Source: Terriglobia bacterium
GTDB taxonomy: Bacteria; Acidobacteriota; Terriglobia; Bryobacterales; Bryobacteraceae
DNA length: 64,000 bases
NCBI GenBank assembly: GCA_020073365.1
Contig: JAIQFL010000008.1
Coordinates: forward strand, 1-64,000
Direction of reading: 5' to 3'
Part shown: positions 49,902 through 58,283 of the stretch, one piece after another
Numbering within the stretch: position 1 is the stretch's first letter
Layout of the letters: each line of letters opens with the position of its first letter
Program-made: the position numbers and the translations under genes
The notes under the pieces: model-generated
The model's input: the letters and a program-made list of their open reading frames with translations, nothing else
Databases searched by the model: none
Told to the model about the DNA's origin: nothing

Positions 49902-51653
49902 CTACTCCCATTCGATAGTGCCCGGCGGCTTGTGCGTAAGGTCGTAAAAGACGCCGGCGATCCCTTCCACCTGCAAAATCCCGGCGCTGAGCTGTTCGAG
50001 GAGAGGGCTTTCCATCAGGACCGATTGGGCGGTCATGCCATCGACGGAATCGACCGGCCGCAGAACCACGGAGTCTGGCGCGCCGGCCGTCCCGAGCGGG
50101 ATGAGGATCACCGGAAACTGCCAGACGCGGCGATCGTAGTCGTTGTCGTGGCACACCCGGCGCACGATGGCGTCGGCACACCGCAGCCGGGCGACTCGCA
50201 CGGGAGTCATGGAACAGGCACGCACCAGCATTTCGGAAAGGGGAGCCTTCAATTGCACGGGCGCGATCACGCGATTGACGCCAGACAGGCGATTGATCAG
50301 GGCGGTGGCGCGCGCATGGTCCAGCGAATCGATCGCCAGAACCGGAGCGTAGCTGCGCGAGTCGCCCTGCACGCCCACCGAGTGCACCGGGATAATGCTG
50401 CCTTCCGGGGTGGCGCGCACTGGCGCGTCGAAATCGGAGCAGAGGCAGCGAATGGCCAGGCCCGGGCCAGGGAACGGATGGCGGTCCAACAACTGCGCGG
50501 GCAGGCCAAGCTCGCGGCCGATCTCGCGCACCTCATCCTTATAGAAGGACCTGAGCGGCTCCACGATTCTTCCGCACTCCATGAGTTTCTGGATACCGGC
50601 GACGCGGTTGTGATGCGTCTTGATGACCGCCGCTTTGTCATTGCCGCCCGACTCGATGGTGTCGGGGTAGATGGTGCCCTGGCCGAGAATCCAGTTTTCG
50701 TCCAGCAGACGGCGCGATTCGATCACGCGCTCCTGCACGCGCACGAATTCCTCGCCGATGATGTGGCGCTTCTGTTCGGGATCGGTGACGCCCGCCAGTG
50801 CGCCGAGAAACTGTTCTTCGGCATGCTCAATCGCGAGGCCGGGCATCTGGCGGACCAGGTCGGTTTCGCCCTCGCGCATCAGGCCGGTATCGACGTAGAC
50901 TCCCCGCACGCGGTCCTGGCCTAGCGCGCGTGTCGAGAGGGTAAACGCGACCGTGGAATCCACGCCGCCACTGACGAAGAAGAAGACGCTGCGCTGGCCC
51001 ACGCAGTCGCGGATCTCCTGTTCGATCAGGGGGACGCGATGGCGCGGGTCCCAATCCTTCTGGCAACCGCAGACGCGAAAGACGAAGTTGGAGAGAAACT
51101 CCAGGCCGCGGACCGTATGGACCACCTCGGGATGAAACTGCAGGCCGTAGAGCCTTCGCTGGGGGGCGGCGATGGCGGCCACCGCGCAGGTCTCGGTACG
51201 CCCGACGACGGCAAACCCTTCGGGGACGGCGTCCACCACGTCGCGATGACTCATCCAGATCTGCTGGCGGCCGGAGAGGCCGGCGAACAGGGGATCGGTG
51301 GTGTCGTCGAGATCCAGGGTGGCGAGGCCGTACTCGCCTTTTTCGCCCGGGCGCACCTGGCCGCCCAGCGCGTGCGCCATCAACTGCTGGCCGTAACAGA
51401 TGCCCAGCACAGGCTGGCCGCGAGCGAAGATGGCCGGATCGACCGTGGGGCTGCCGGGATCATAAACGCTGCTGGGCCCGCCGGAGATGACGATGCCTTT
51501 GGCGAAGGCGATTTCAGCGGCGGGGGTCTCGCTGGGGAACACCGCCGCGTAGACGCCGAGGTCGCGGACTTTTCGAGCTTCCAGATGACAATACTGGCCG
51601 CCCGCATCCAGGATGACGATCTGGGGGGTGGGGTTCAAATTCGATTGTGACAC
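49902..51653 (-). CDS. guaA: GMP synthase (glutamine-hydrolysing)
   Basis: QIVILDAGGQYCHLEARKVRDLGV...GICYGQQLMAHALGG...FFFVSGGVDSTVAFTLSTRAL...GTIYPDTIESGG; GTG start at 51653. Confidence 0.93.
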   Translation of the reverse strand: MSQSNLNPTPQIVILDAGGQYCHLEARKVRDLGVYAAVFPSETPAAEIAFAKGIVISGGPSSVYDPGSPTVDPAIFARGQPVLGICYGQQLMAHALGGQVRPGEKGEYGLATLDLDDTTDPLFAGLSGRQQIWMSHRDVVDAVPEGFAVVGRTETCAVAAIAAPQRRLYGLQFHPEVVHTVRGLEFLSNFVFRVCGCQKDWDPRHRVPLIEQEIRDCVGQRSVFFFVSGGVDSTVAFTLSTRALGQDRVRGVYVDTGLMREGETDLVRQMPGLAIEHAEEQFLGALAGVTDPEQKRHIIGEEFVRVQERVIESRRLLDENWILGQGTIYPDTIESGGNDKAAVIKTHHNRVAGIQKLMECGRIVEPLRSFYKDEVREIGRELGLPAQLLDRHPFPGPGLAIRCLCSDFDAPVRATPEGSIIPVHSVGVQGDSRSYAPVLAIDSLDHARATALINRLSGVNRVIAPVQLKAPLSEMLVRACSMTPVRVARLRCADAIVRRVCHDNDYDRRVWQFPVILIPLGTAGAPDSVVLRPVDSVDGMTAQSVLMESPLLEQLSAGILQVEGIAGVFYDLTHKPPGTIEWE

Positions 51654-51711
51654 GGGCCAGGGGCCAGGGGCCAGGGGCCAGGGGCCAGGGGCCAGGGGCC
51701 AGGGGCCAGGG
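51654..51711. repeat. Heptanucleotide tandem repeat (GGGCCAG)x8 plus GG
   Basis: Eight perfect 7-bp units counted, directly upstream of guaA start and ending just before the ctpA stop. Confidence 0.95.
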
Positions 51712-51712
51712 T

Positions 51713-53341
51713 TTAGTGCGCGGGCGCCAAATGCGGCTGGCCGGACATGCGCTGGACAATTACCTTCTTGGCGGTCTGCAGCAAGGCATTGGCCTTTGGC
51801 ATGGCATCGACCGCCCGTTGGACTTCGGGGTCCGTCTGGGCGAAGATCTTATCGCTCTCGTCCACATTGAAAGCGTGAATGTACATTTCCTTCGCCAGAT
51901 AACGCTTGATCCAATCACGGTCCTGCTTGAATTGGGCCTCTGTAAAACGGGTATCCGCTTTGACCAGGTAGTCGTGCAATTCGTTGAGGACCGCTTCGTC
52001 CGGCAGCCACCCCTTGGACACGGCGGCATTGTGCTTCGTGAAGTACTTGCGCGTGAAGTCGAACAGGCCTTTGCGGAAGAGCTCCACCTCCAGCGGGTCC
52101 AGCTTGGCAGTTGCAAATTTTTCGTCGGGCGTGATGCCGCCCCCGCCATAGACCGTTCGGCCGCTGTCGGTCATCTTCACATCGAGGGGGTTACGCGCGT
52201 TCTCGTCCTTGTGAAAGTAATACTCGTAGAATGACTTGTTGGTGTAATCGCGCTGGATGAGACGTCCGCTCGGCGTGTAAAAATGCGCAGTGGTCAAGGC
52301 CAGAGCGGTCTGGTCGCGGAGCGGGAACACCGTCTGGACCAAGCCCTTGCCGAAAGTAGTCTCGCCCAGAACCCAGGCTCGATCGTGATCTTGAAGCGCG
52401 CCGGAAACGATTTCGGCAGCCGAAGCGGAAGAGCGGTCCACCAGCACTACGATGGGGTACTCCCGTCCGTGGTTGCCGTTGCGCGCGGTGTAGGCCCGCT
52501 CCGCCGAGGAACGCCCGCGGTGGGATACGATGAGTTGGCCCTTCTGTAGGAAATGGTCGGACACCGCCACGCCGGCGTTCAGCAGGCCGCCGGGATTGCC
52601 GCGAAGATCCAGCACCAGCCCCTTGAAGTTGTTCTCGCCCAATCGCCTCAAATTCTCGTCCACCTCGGCTGCCGTGGTTTCGCCGAAGTTGAGAATCTTG
52701 AGGTACGCGTAACCGGGCTTGATCCAGAAGCCATCCGGCACGCTCTTGCGGCTGATCTCGTCCCGAATCACCGTGAAACTGAGGTAATCCGGCGCGCCTT
52801 CACGCGACACCACCACTTTCACTGGCGTGCCGCGGGGCCCCTTGAGCAGGTCGGCCACTTCCGTGGTGTTCAGGTTTTCCGTCGGCTTGTCGTTTACCGA
52901 GACGATGATGTCACCGGGGCGCAACCCGATCTTGTACGCCGGAAAGCCCGGAAACGGCGCAATCACCACCGTTTTGCCGCTGCGCGAAGCAACCTGCATG
53001 CCCACTCCGAAGTAGGTGCCTTTCTGCTCTTCGATCAGTGTGCGGTAGTCCTTGGGATCGAAGAAGTTCGTGTGCGGATCCAGGGTGCGCAGCATGCCGG
53101 GAATGGCGCCTTTGTAGATGGCTTTATCGGTGCTGACCGGTTCGGCGAAGTTCTGCTCCACGAGCGCGAACGCCTTGGTGACGCTGTCCATGTCCCGGTC
53201 GAAAACAATGGCTTCCGACTCCGGTTCGGCGACGGAGGCGGCGGCCGCCACCTGGACCCTGGGACCATAAAAGCCACCGAGGATGGAAAAAATAAGTACA
53301 ATGAGCGGCAAAACAAAGAGATAGCGCCTCTGCTGGGCCAT
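51713..53341 (-). CDS. S41 family C-terminal processing peptidase
   Basis: PDZ region YFGVGMQVASRSGKTVVIAPFPGFPAYKIGLRPGDIIVSVNDK; catalytic region VVLVDRSSASAAEIVSGALQDHDRAWVLGETTFGKGLVQT. Confidence 0.93.
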   Translation of the reverse strand: MAQQRRYLFVLPLIVLIFSILGGFYGPRVQVAAAASVAEPESEAIVFDRDMDSVTKAFALVEQNFAEPVSTDKAIYKGAIPGMLRTLDPHTNFFDPKDYRTLIEEQKGTYFGVGMQVASRSGKTVVIAPFPGFPAYKIGLRPGDIIVSVNDKPTENLNTTEVADLLKGPRGTPVKVVVSREGAPDYLSFTVIRDEISRKSVPDGFWIKPGYAYLKILNFGETTAAEVDENLRRLGENNFKGLVLDLRGNPGGLLNAGVAVSDHFLQKGQLIVSHRGRSSAERAYTARNGNHGREYPIVVLVDRSSASAAEIVSGALQDHDRAWVLGETTFGKGLVQTVFPLRDQTALALTTAHFYTPSGRLIQRDYTNKSFYEYYFHKDENARNPLDVKMTDSGRTVYGGGGITPDEKFATAKLDPLEVELFRKGLFDFTRKYFTKHNAAVSKGWLPDEAVLNELHDYLVKADTRFTEAQFKQDRDWIKRYLAKEMYIHAFNVDESDKIFAQTDPEVQRAVDAMPKANALLQTAKKVIVQRMSGQPHLAPAH

Positions 53342-53466
53342 TCGAAAATCCGTCCTTCTTAAGGAAAGTATACCGTACCTGTCAGATTAGACGCTGGAAC
53401 GGCCCGATTGGCTACGGAAATCGGCCAGTTGGGTGCGCCTGAAGGCGCGAGCCGGGTCTGGTACGC

Positions 53467-53542
53467 TAATTCGGGGACAGGCTACGTAACCCCCAATTGA
53501 GACTCCCGTAGTTTGGGCTGTACGTAGCCTGTCCCCGAATTA
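53467..53542. repeat. 22-bp perfect inverted repeat (REPIN-like hairpin)
   Basis: TAATTCGGGGACAGGCTACGTA (53467-53488) and TACGTAGCCTGTCCCCGAATTA (53521-53542), 32-nt spacer. Confidence 0.92.
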
Positions 53543-53552
53543 GAAACGATAT

Positions 53553-55517
53553 ATGCGGATCTCCAGATTCTGTTTCGCCGGTTTGCTCTTGGTGCCGGCC
53601 CTGCTCGCCCAGGATGCCGACCCGGGACGCCTGCTGTTCGAAAAGAATTGCGCGCGGTGCCATGGCGCAGACGGCAATGGCGGCGAACTGGGGCCGGCCA
53701 TCGGAGCGCGCCTCGCGCGGCGCAACGACCAGCAGTTGGCGGCGCTGATCCGTGAAGGCTTGCCAGCGCAGGGCATGCCCCCCAACCAGGTCACCGACGC
53801 CGAGATGGCGCCGCTCGCGCGTTTCCTGCGGACTCTCCAGCGGCGCGGTCTCAGCCGGCCGGTGGTGCGCTTGAAGATCCAGACCACCGACGGCAAAACC
53901 CTGGACGGGGAGGTGCTGAACCAGGGTTTCGACGACTTACAGTTGCGCACCGGAGATCAGCGCGTGCACCTGTTTCGACGGGTGGGCGACCGCTATCGCG
54001 AGGTCACCTCGGAGACCGGTTGGCCAGGTTACAACGGCGACCCCGGCGGCAATCGCTACACCACACTTTCCGAAATCACGCGAGCCAACGTTGCGCGGTT
54101 GGGCCCTAGGTGGATCTTCACGCTTCCGAACACGGCGCGCCTGGAAGTGACCCCGGTGGTGGTGGACGGCATCATGTATGTCCCCAGCGCCAACGAGTGC
54201 TATGCCCTGGATGTCGGCAGCGGCCGACAGATCTGGCACTATCAGCGTCCCCGCACGCGCGGGCTGGCCGGCGATGCGTCGGGCGGCATCAACCGCGGCG
54301 TCGCCGTGGCGGGCGACCGCGTCTACATGGAAACCGATGACGCCCGCTTGATCGCGCTGAACCGATTTACCGGAGAGTTGCTGTGGGACACCGAGATGGC
54401 GGACTGGCATCAGAACTACTTCGCCACCTCAGCGCCGCTGGCCATCGGCAGCCTCGTGGTGGCCGGTGTGGGAGGTGGCGAGCATGGCTCTCGCGGCTTC
54501 CTGGCGGCGTTCGATCAGGCTACCGGAAAAGAGGCCTGGCGATTCTGGACCGTGCCCAAACCCGGCGAGCCGGGGTCCGAAACCTGGGAGGGCAAAGGCA
54601 TCGCCCACGGCGGCGGGCCCACCTGGTTTACCGGTACATACGACGCCGAGCTCGACACGGTCTTCTGGCCCACCGGCAATCCCAGCGCCGAATACAATGG
54701 CGACGACCGTCTGGGGGATAACCTGTATTCCGATTGCATTTTGGCGCTCGACGCCAGGACCGGAAAGCTCAAGTGGTATTACCAATCCACTCCCCACGAC
54801 CTCTGGGACTGGGACGCCACCGAGACGCCGATCGTGGTGAACGCGCCCTGGGAGGGGCGGCCGCGCAAGCTCTTGCTGCAGGCCAATCGCAATGGCTTCT
54901 TCTACGTATTCGATCGCACCGATGGCAAGCTGCTTCTGGCGAAACCGTTCGTCAAGAACCTGACATGGGCCAGCGGCGTGGGGCCCGACGGCCGTCCCGT
55001 CAAGCTTCCCAATCAGGAGCCCACTGCCGCTGGGACCCGGGTGTGCCCATCCCAGGACGGAGCCACCAACTGGTTCTCGCCCTCTTTCAGTCCATCGACC
55101 GGCCTCTACTATGTGCAGACCTTTGAGAAATGCAGCGTCTACACCAAGAGCGACCCGGGCGCCTGGGAGGCTGGCAAGACCTATTTGGGCGGATCGCAGC
55201 GCCGGCCCCCCGGCGAGACGCCCGAGCGGGTGCTGAAGGCTATCGACATCCGCACCGGCAGGATCGCCTGGGAGCTGCCGCAGCCGGGCCCGGCGGATTC
55301 GTGGGGCGGCACCCTCGCCACGGCCACCGGCCTGGTGATCTTTGGCGAGGAGGGCGGCGCGCTCATGGCGGTGGACGCCGCGAGCGGCAAACCCTTGTGG
55401 AGTTTCCAGACGAATCAGACCTGGAAGGCGTCGCCGATGACCTACCAGTTCGATCAGAAGCAGTACGTCGCCGTAGCATCAGGGTCTAACATTATCGTGT
55501 TCGGCATCCTGGAGTGA
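53553..55517 (+). CDS. PQQ-dependent dehydrogenase with N-terminal cytochrome c domain
   Basis: Signal peptide; LLFEKNCARCHGADGNGGELGPAIGARLARR heme domain; PQQ propeller with WGG/W-motif repeats, TPHDLWDWDATETPI, WFSPSFSPSTGLYYVQTFE. Confidence 0.9.
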   Translation: MRISRFCFAGLLLVPALLAQDADPGRLLFEKNCARCHGADGNGGELGPAIGARLARRNDQQLAALIREGLPAQGMPPNQVTDAEMAPLARFLRTLQRRGLSRPVVRLKIQTTDGKTLDGEVLNQGFDDLQLRTGDQRVHLFRRVGDRYREVTSETGWPGYNGDPGGNRYTTLSEITRANVARLGPRWIFTLPNTARLEVTPVVVDGIMYVPSANECYALDVGSGRQIWHYQRPRTRGLAGDASGGINRGVAVAGDRVYMETDDARLIALNRFTGELLWDTEMADWHQNYFATSAPLAIGSLVVAGVGGGEHGSRGFLAAFDQATGKEAWRFWTVPKPGEPGSETWEGKGIAHGGGPTWFTGTYDAELDTVFWPTGNPSAEYNGDDRLGDNLYSDCILALDARTGKLKWYYQSTPHDLWDWDATETPIVVNAPWEGRPRKLLLQANRNGFFYVFDRTDGKLLLAKPFVKNLTWASGVGPDGRPVKLPNQEPTAAGTRVCPSQDGATNWFSPSFSPSTGLYYVQTFEKCSVYTKSDPGAWEAGKTYLGGSQRRPPGETPERVLKAIDIRTGRIAWELPQPGPADSWGGTLATATGLVIFGEEGGALMAVDAASGKPLWSFQTNQTWKASPMTYQFDQKQYVAVASGSNIIVFGILE

Positions 55518-55721
55518 CGACCGTGCGGGCCCTACCGCTACCAGCAGCCGCCGGCTCGCCTCGGCGACTTCCGAGACCGCGTGTTCGAACGCCTCCTGAT
55601 TGGCTTTTGAAGGCTTTTGAAAGCCGCTGATCTTTCGCACGAATTGTAATGCCGCCGCGTGCAATTCCTCAGCCGTTGCGGGCGGGCCTGGCTTCCGCAG
55701 CACTTTGATGCTTCTGCACAT
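55479..55721 (-). CDS. DUF2277 family protein
   Basis: MCRSIKVLRKPGPPATAEELHAAALQFVRKISGFQKPSKANQEAFEHAVSEVAEASRRLL; convergent overlap with the PQQ gene. Confidence 0.88.
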   Translation of the reverse strand: MCRSIKVLRKPGPPATAEELHAAALQFVRKISGFQKPSKANQEAFEHAVSEVAEASRRLLVAVGPARSSLQDAEHDNVRP

Positions 55722-55849
55722 GAATACTCCAGTGTTCAGCCCGCGCAGGCGGGTCGATTGGATTCACTTTCGATTCTACCGGACGGGCAGTGCCGATGCG
55801 GCAAACGCGAGAGGGACGCAAGTGATATTCTCCAGATAGGCTCAAAAGC

Positions 55850-56692
55850 ATGAACCTCCGTAAGGCCATCTGGTGGGGAACGGGTGTTGCCCTCGTCGGC
55901 ACGCTGTATGCCTTCCAATTGCCATTCCGCGAATTCCCGGGTGTGGAGTACCGGTTGGGAGACATTCCGCTGCCGCCGGATTGGCAGGAGAAGACCGAGT
56001 GGGCCTTCGCGCGCTTGATGTATCCCTCCGCTCCGCGAGGCCGGTTCGGACGCGGCTACGGCTTCCGCGGCTTCGGCGTGTGGAACGAAGGAAACACCAT
56101 CTGGACCCAGGACTATCCGCGGGCCGACCGCCACTTCGTGTTGGCGCTCCGGCGCCTGACCCGCATCCACGTTCGATCGGTCGAGCAGCCCGTGAACCTG
56201 GACGAGGGCGCCGTCTACGATTGGCCCTGGCTCTATGCGGTCCAAACCGGCCAATGGCTGTTGACCGACTCGCAGGTGAAATCGATGCGCGAATACCTCT
56301 TGCGCGGGGGTTTCTTCATGGCCGACGATTTCTGGGGCGAAGACCAGTGGGACGTGTTCATGGCCACGATGCGGAAAATCTTCCCCGAACGGCAGGTGGT
56401 GGAACTGGACAACAAAGACGCCATCTTTCATACCGTGTACGATCTGGACAATCGCTACCAGGTGGCCAGCCAAGGGTCCGTGAATCGAGGCACAACCTGG
56501 AAATGCGAGCCTTGCCCCGACCACTGGCGCGGAATCTTCGACGACCACGGGCGTTTAATGGTGGCGATTACGTTTCAGTCGGACGTTGGCGATTCCTGGG
56601 AATGGGCGGATGCGCCTACCTATCCGGCAGAGTATGCCGCGCTGGGAATCCGCATCGGCGTAAACTACGTCACTTACGCGATGACTCACTGA
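55850..56692 (+). CDS. DUF4159 domain-containing protein
   Basis: 280 aa; ADRHFVLALRRLTRIHVRSVEQPVNLDEG...YLLRGGFFMADDFWGEDQWDVFMATMRKIFPER. Confidence 0.83.
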   Translation: MNLRKAIWWGTGVALVGTLYAFQLPFREFPGVEYRLGDIPLPPDWQEKTEWAFARLMYPSAPRGRFGRGYGFRGFGVWNEGNTIWTQDYPRADRHFVLALRRLTRIHVRSVEQPVNLDEGAVYDWPWLYAVQTGQWLLTDSQVKSMREYLLRGGFFMADDFWGEDQWDVFMATMRKIFPERQVVELDNKDAIFHTVYDLDNRYQVASQGSVNRGTTWKCEPCPDHWRGIFDDHGRLMVAITFQSDVGDSWEWADAPTYPAEYAALGIRIGVNYVTYAMTH

Positions 56693-56702
56693 GTGCCCCG
56701 GC

Positions 56703-57473
56703 ATGACTGATTTAGCGCCCAACGGGTCGAAACCCGGCATCGATCAGTTGCTCATCCGCTCGGCGCTCGACGCGGACCTGCGACAGCGTCTGGCGGAGTC
56801 CCCTGATCAGGTGTTCCGGGAGTTCGACCTTACCGAAGAGCAGCAGGAACTGCTCCGGCGGCCCGACCATCGTTTGCTGCCGCTGTTGGGAGCCGCGCTC
56901 GCGCGCCAGGCGGGCCCATGCGATCCATTGAGCGAGGCTTCCGCGTCCGGGTTGGAGCCCGACGCCACACCACCGCCTCACGCCGCGCCGACGCCACCGC
57001 CTCACGCCGCGATCCGGGCGCGCACCCTACCCGACATCTCGCTGGCGCTGACCGTGGTTCCGTGCGCGCGGATCGAGAATGGAGAATGCAAAGGCTTCTC
57101 CTACGCGGTGTGGGTGAATCCTTTGCCCGAGGGCGCCGATCCGGCGAATCTTCCGCCGCCCGGCGCCTCGCTGCCCGGCCAGCCTCTGTCGCCACTGCAC
57201 CTCGTCATTCAGATTTCCGCGGTCGAGCTTCAGGACGCGGCGGGCAAACCGCAGGTCGGGCTGTCGGCTTCACTGCGGCAATCCTCCAACACCGTGGGAC
57301 CGCCTTCGCCCGAGAGCGCCGGGACGCCTGAGGTGTCGCCGTTTGGCAGCGACCTGCGCTCCGAGGGAGTGCGCGCGGCCGTCCGAGCGGTGCGCAACGC
57401 CCCTCGTCGTGAGGAGAGATACGACAGGCTGATCGATCTGATGCAGGCCCTGCGGGGCGGGGAAGTGCGATGA
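56703..57473 (+). CDS. LigA-like / borosin-binding-domain protein with long C-terminal extension (candidate split-borosin precursor or partner)
   Basis: N-term IDQLLIRSALDADLRQRLAESPDQVFREFDLTEEQQELLRRPDHRLLPLLG resembles LigA-like fold of RiPP BBD leaders; ATGA-coupled to the downstream TP-methylase. Confidence 0.6.
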   Translation: MTDLAPNGSKPGIDQLLIRSALDADLRQRLAESPDQVFREFDLTEEQQELLRRPDHRLLPLLGAALARQAGPCDPLSEASASGLEPDATPPPHAAPTPPPHAAIRARTLPDISLALTVVPCARIENGECKGFSYAVWVNPLPEGADPANLPPPGASLPGQPLSPLHLVIQISAVELQDAAGKPQVGLSASLRQSSNTVGPPSPESAGTPEVSPFGSDLRSEGVRAAVRAVRNAPRREERYDRLIDLMQALRGGEVR

Positions 57474-58276
57474 AGGATCTGTGGATCGCGGGGCTGGGAA
57501 TTCAGACGGCCGCTCAGGTGACGCGCGAGGTGGAGGAGGCCATCCGCGCCTCGCGCGAAGTGCTCTACCTGGACACGGGAGTGGCTACGCGGCCGTTTCT
57601 CGAGGGACTGTGCCCGCGGGTCACGTCGCTCTACGAACAAAGCTACTCCGAAGAGAGACCGCGCGTCGGAGCCTATCAGCACATGGCGGCCTGCGTGATC
57701 GAGGCGGCGCTGGACCATCCGCCCGTTACGTTCGCGATCCACGGGCATCCCCTGGTCGCCGTGCATGCGCCGTTCCTGGTGCTGGAACTGGCGAAGGCGC
57801 TCGATCTGAGGGTGGCTGTTTTGCCGGGCATCTCGGGGATCGACACGATTCTGGCGGACCTGCGGATCGACCCGGTGGTCCACGGAGTGCAGATGTACGA
57901 AGCTACGGATCTGCTGCTACGGCGCCGGCCGTTGCAGCCGGACGTGCCCGCAATCGTCTGGCAGATCGGCCCGCTCGAGACCTGTCTGCACAGCATGCGG
58001 GTGTCGCGGCCGGAGCGGTTCGCGCGGTTCATCGCCCACTTGCGCCAGTTCTATCCGGCGAGGCATGAAGTGTCGGCCATTTACTGCTCCCCGCACCCGC
58101 TACTACCGCCCACCATCCTGCGCTTCGCCCTTGAGGACATGGGTGAACACGCGGCAGAGATCCACACAGGGTTCACGCTGTACGTGCCGCCCTCCGGATC
58201 GCGTCCGGTTCACGACTGGGAACTGCTGTCGAAAATTGACAGCGTGGAACACCTGCGGAGCATCACGCGGGGATAA
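57470..58276 (+). CDS. TP-methylase family protein, OphMA/SonM-like borosin alpha-N-methyltransferase candidate
   Basis: LWIAGLGIQTAAQVTREVEEAI...SEERPRVGAYQHMAACVIEAAL...AIHGHPLVAVHAPFLVLELAKALDLRVAVLPGISGIDTILADLRIDPVVHGVQMYEATDLLLRRRPL; matches OphMA block order as recalled. Confidence 0.75.
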   Translation: MKDLWIAGLGIQTAAQVTREVEEAIRASREVLYLDTGVATRPFLEGLCPRVTSLYEQSYSEERPRVGAYQHMAACVIEAALDHPPVTFAIHGHPLVAVHAPFLVLELAKALDLRVAVLPGISGIDTILADLRIDPVVHGVQMYEATDLLLRRRPLQPDVPAIVWQIGPLETCLHSMRVSRPERFARFIAHLRQFYPARHEVSAIYCSPHPLLPPTILRFALEDMGEHAAEIHTGFTLYVPPSGSRPVHDWELLSKIDSVEHLRSITRG

Positions 58277-58283
58277 GTGTCAG

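Noticed and set aside
51654-51711. Possible CRISPR array
   Set aside because: Repeat unit is 7 bp with no spacers; simple tandem repeat. No cas genes in the window.
51647-52234. ORF beginning MTRARGQGPGARGQGPGARGQG
   Set aside because: N-terminus is just translation of the heptamer repeat; the remainder is antisense to ctpA.
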